From contig DDWC01000009.1 in NCBI GenBank assembly GCA_002345475.1, forward strand, positions 1-5,987: a stretch of DNA of 5,987 bases. Direction: 5' to 3'. Position 1 is the first letter of the stretch. Each line of letters starts with the position of its first letter. This DNA comes from Firmicutes bacterium UBA2296. Its GTDB lineage: Bacteria > Bacillota > UBA994. The notes below the pieces were generated by a model that saw nothing but the letters and a program-made list of their open reading frames with translations, did no database searches and was not told the origin of the DNA. Position numbers and translations under genes: made by a program. Of this stretch, positions 5,746-5,987 are shown in pieces.

Positions 5746-5987
5746 TACGTAATCACCTTCCTGAGAAGATTCACGGTTTGCTCCAGCGGTATAGCCAGAG
5801 CCACATTGTCATCTCTGCCTGCTGTATCCACGGCCATAAAGAGAGAGTTGGCCACGGCCTCGTCTACGGCTTCAGCCACAGCCTGAAACATCTCGCTTAG
5901 CAAAACGCCGTCCTCTGCCAGACCCTCCTGTTCCAGTAGCAGCGGTCTATTGTCATGACGATGACGGCGGGTGGTGGAAAAAGCGAT
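5745..5987 (-). CDS. P1 family peptidase (DmpA/S58-type), C-terminal 80 residues only
   Basis: An open frame enters at the right edge and ends in TAA at 5747-5745. The visible part begins IAFSTTRR and continues with EMFQAVAEAVDEAVANSLF, then MAVDTAGRDDN and ALAIPLEQTVNLLRK. This matches the C-terminal signature of the S58/DmpA family (FSTGNR, then F.A.AEA.EEAI.NAL..A.T..GRDG and a proline-containing last helix). That family includes L-aminopeptidase/D-esterase, BapA and the nylon-oligomer hydrolase NylC, which self-cleave at a conserved Ser/Thr to become active. The cleavage site is outside the window, so activity cannot be judged. The usual Gly-Asn of STGN is replaced by Thr-Arg here. The gene overlaps the following membrane protein gene by one base. 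Confidence 0.75.
   Translation of the reverse strand: MAFSTTRRHRHDNRPLLLEQEGLAEDGVLLSEMFQAVAEAVDEAVANSLFMAVDTAGRDDNVALAIPLEQTVNLLRKVIT

Noticed and set aside
1..5987. CRISPR array, tRNA or rRNA gene, insertion sequence
   Set aside because: No regularly spaced repeats, cloverleaf-like segments, rRNA-like blocks, transposase motifs or terminal inverted repeats were seen. The long-range similarity between 1-1386 and the ATPase gene at 2693-4528 is gene paralogy.

Overview
This window carries bacterial DNA whose genes all lie on the minus strand, so transcription runs from high to low coordinates. Strong Shine-Dalgarno sequences (AAGGAGGA, GGGAGGAG), a sigma70-type promoter and two intrinsic terminators can be read directly. 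The gene families suggest an anaerobic, B12-using lineage such as a clostridial/Peptococcaceae-type Firmicute or a Chloroflexi relative. The window alone does not decide the phylum.

From right to left, the first unit (5987 to about 4681) holds the C-terminal end of a P1-family (DmpA/S58) peptidase. It overlaps by one base a 188-residue two-helix membrane protein with a possible PH-like domain. A 131-residue conserved-looking protein of unknown function follows, and the unit closes with a GC-rich terminator. The second unit starts at a promoter near 4580-4608. It encodes a complete 611-residue GlmL/MutL-type ASKHA ATPase (the glutamate-mutase-associated MutL, not the mismatch-repair protein). 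The next gene, 16 bases on, encodes a 373-residue protein of unknown function with barrel-sandwich-like and KOW-like segments, and a second terminator follows. The third unit (1386 to beyond the left edge) is a second, diverged GlmL/MutL paralogue. Its reading frame is broken by one in-frame TGA at codon 146 and is otherwise open and well conserved to the window edge.

The main point of interest is the cluster of two GlmL-type ATPases around an uncharacterised partner protein, with no glutamate mutase subunit (GlmS/GlmE) in view. GlmL is thought to look after a B12-dependent mutase. Here the tight coupling of the ATPase to the 373-residue protein suggests that these two form the functional unit, which is an inference from gene order. 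The isolated TGA in the second copy is most simply a recent nonsense mutation or a sequencing error. A perfect 7-bp hairpin begins at the very next base, so readthrough or recoding deserves one check.
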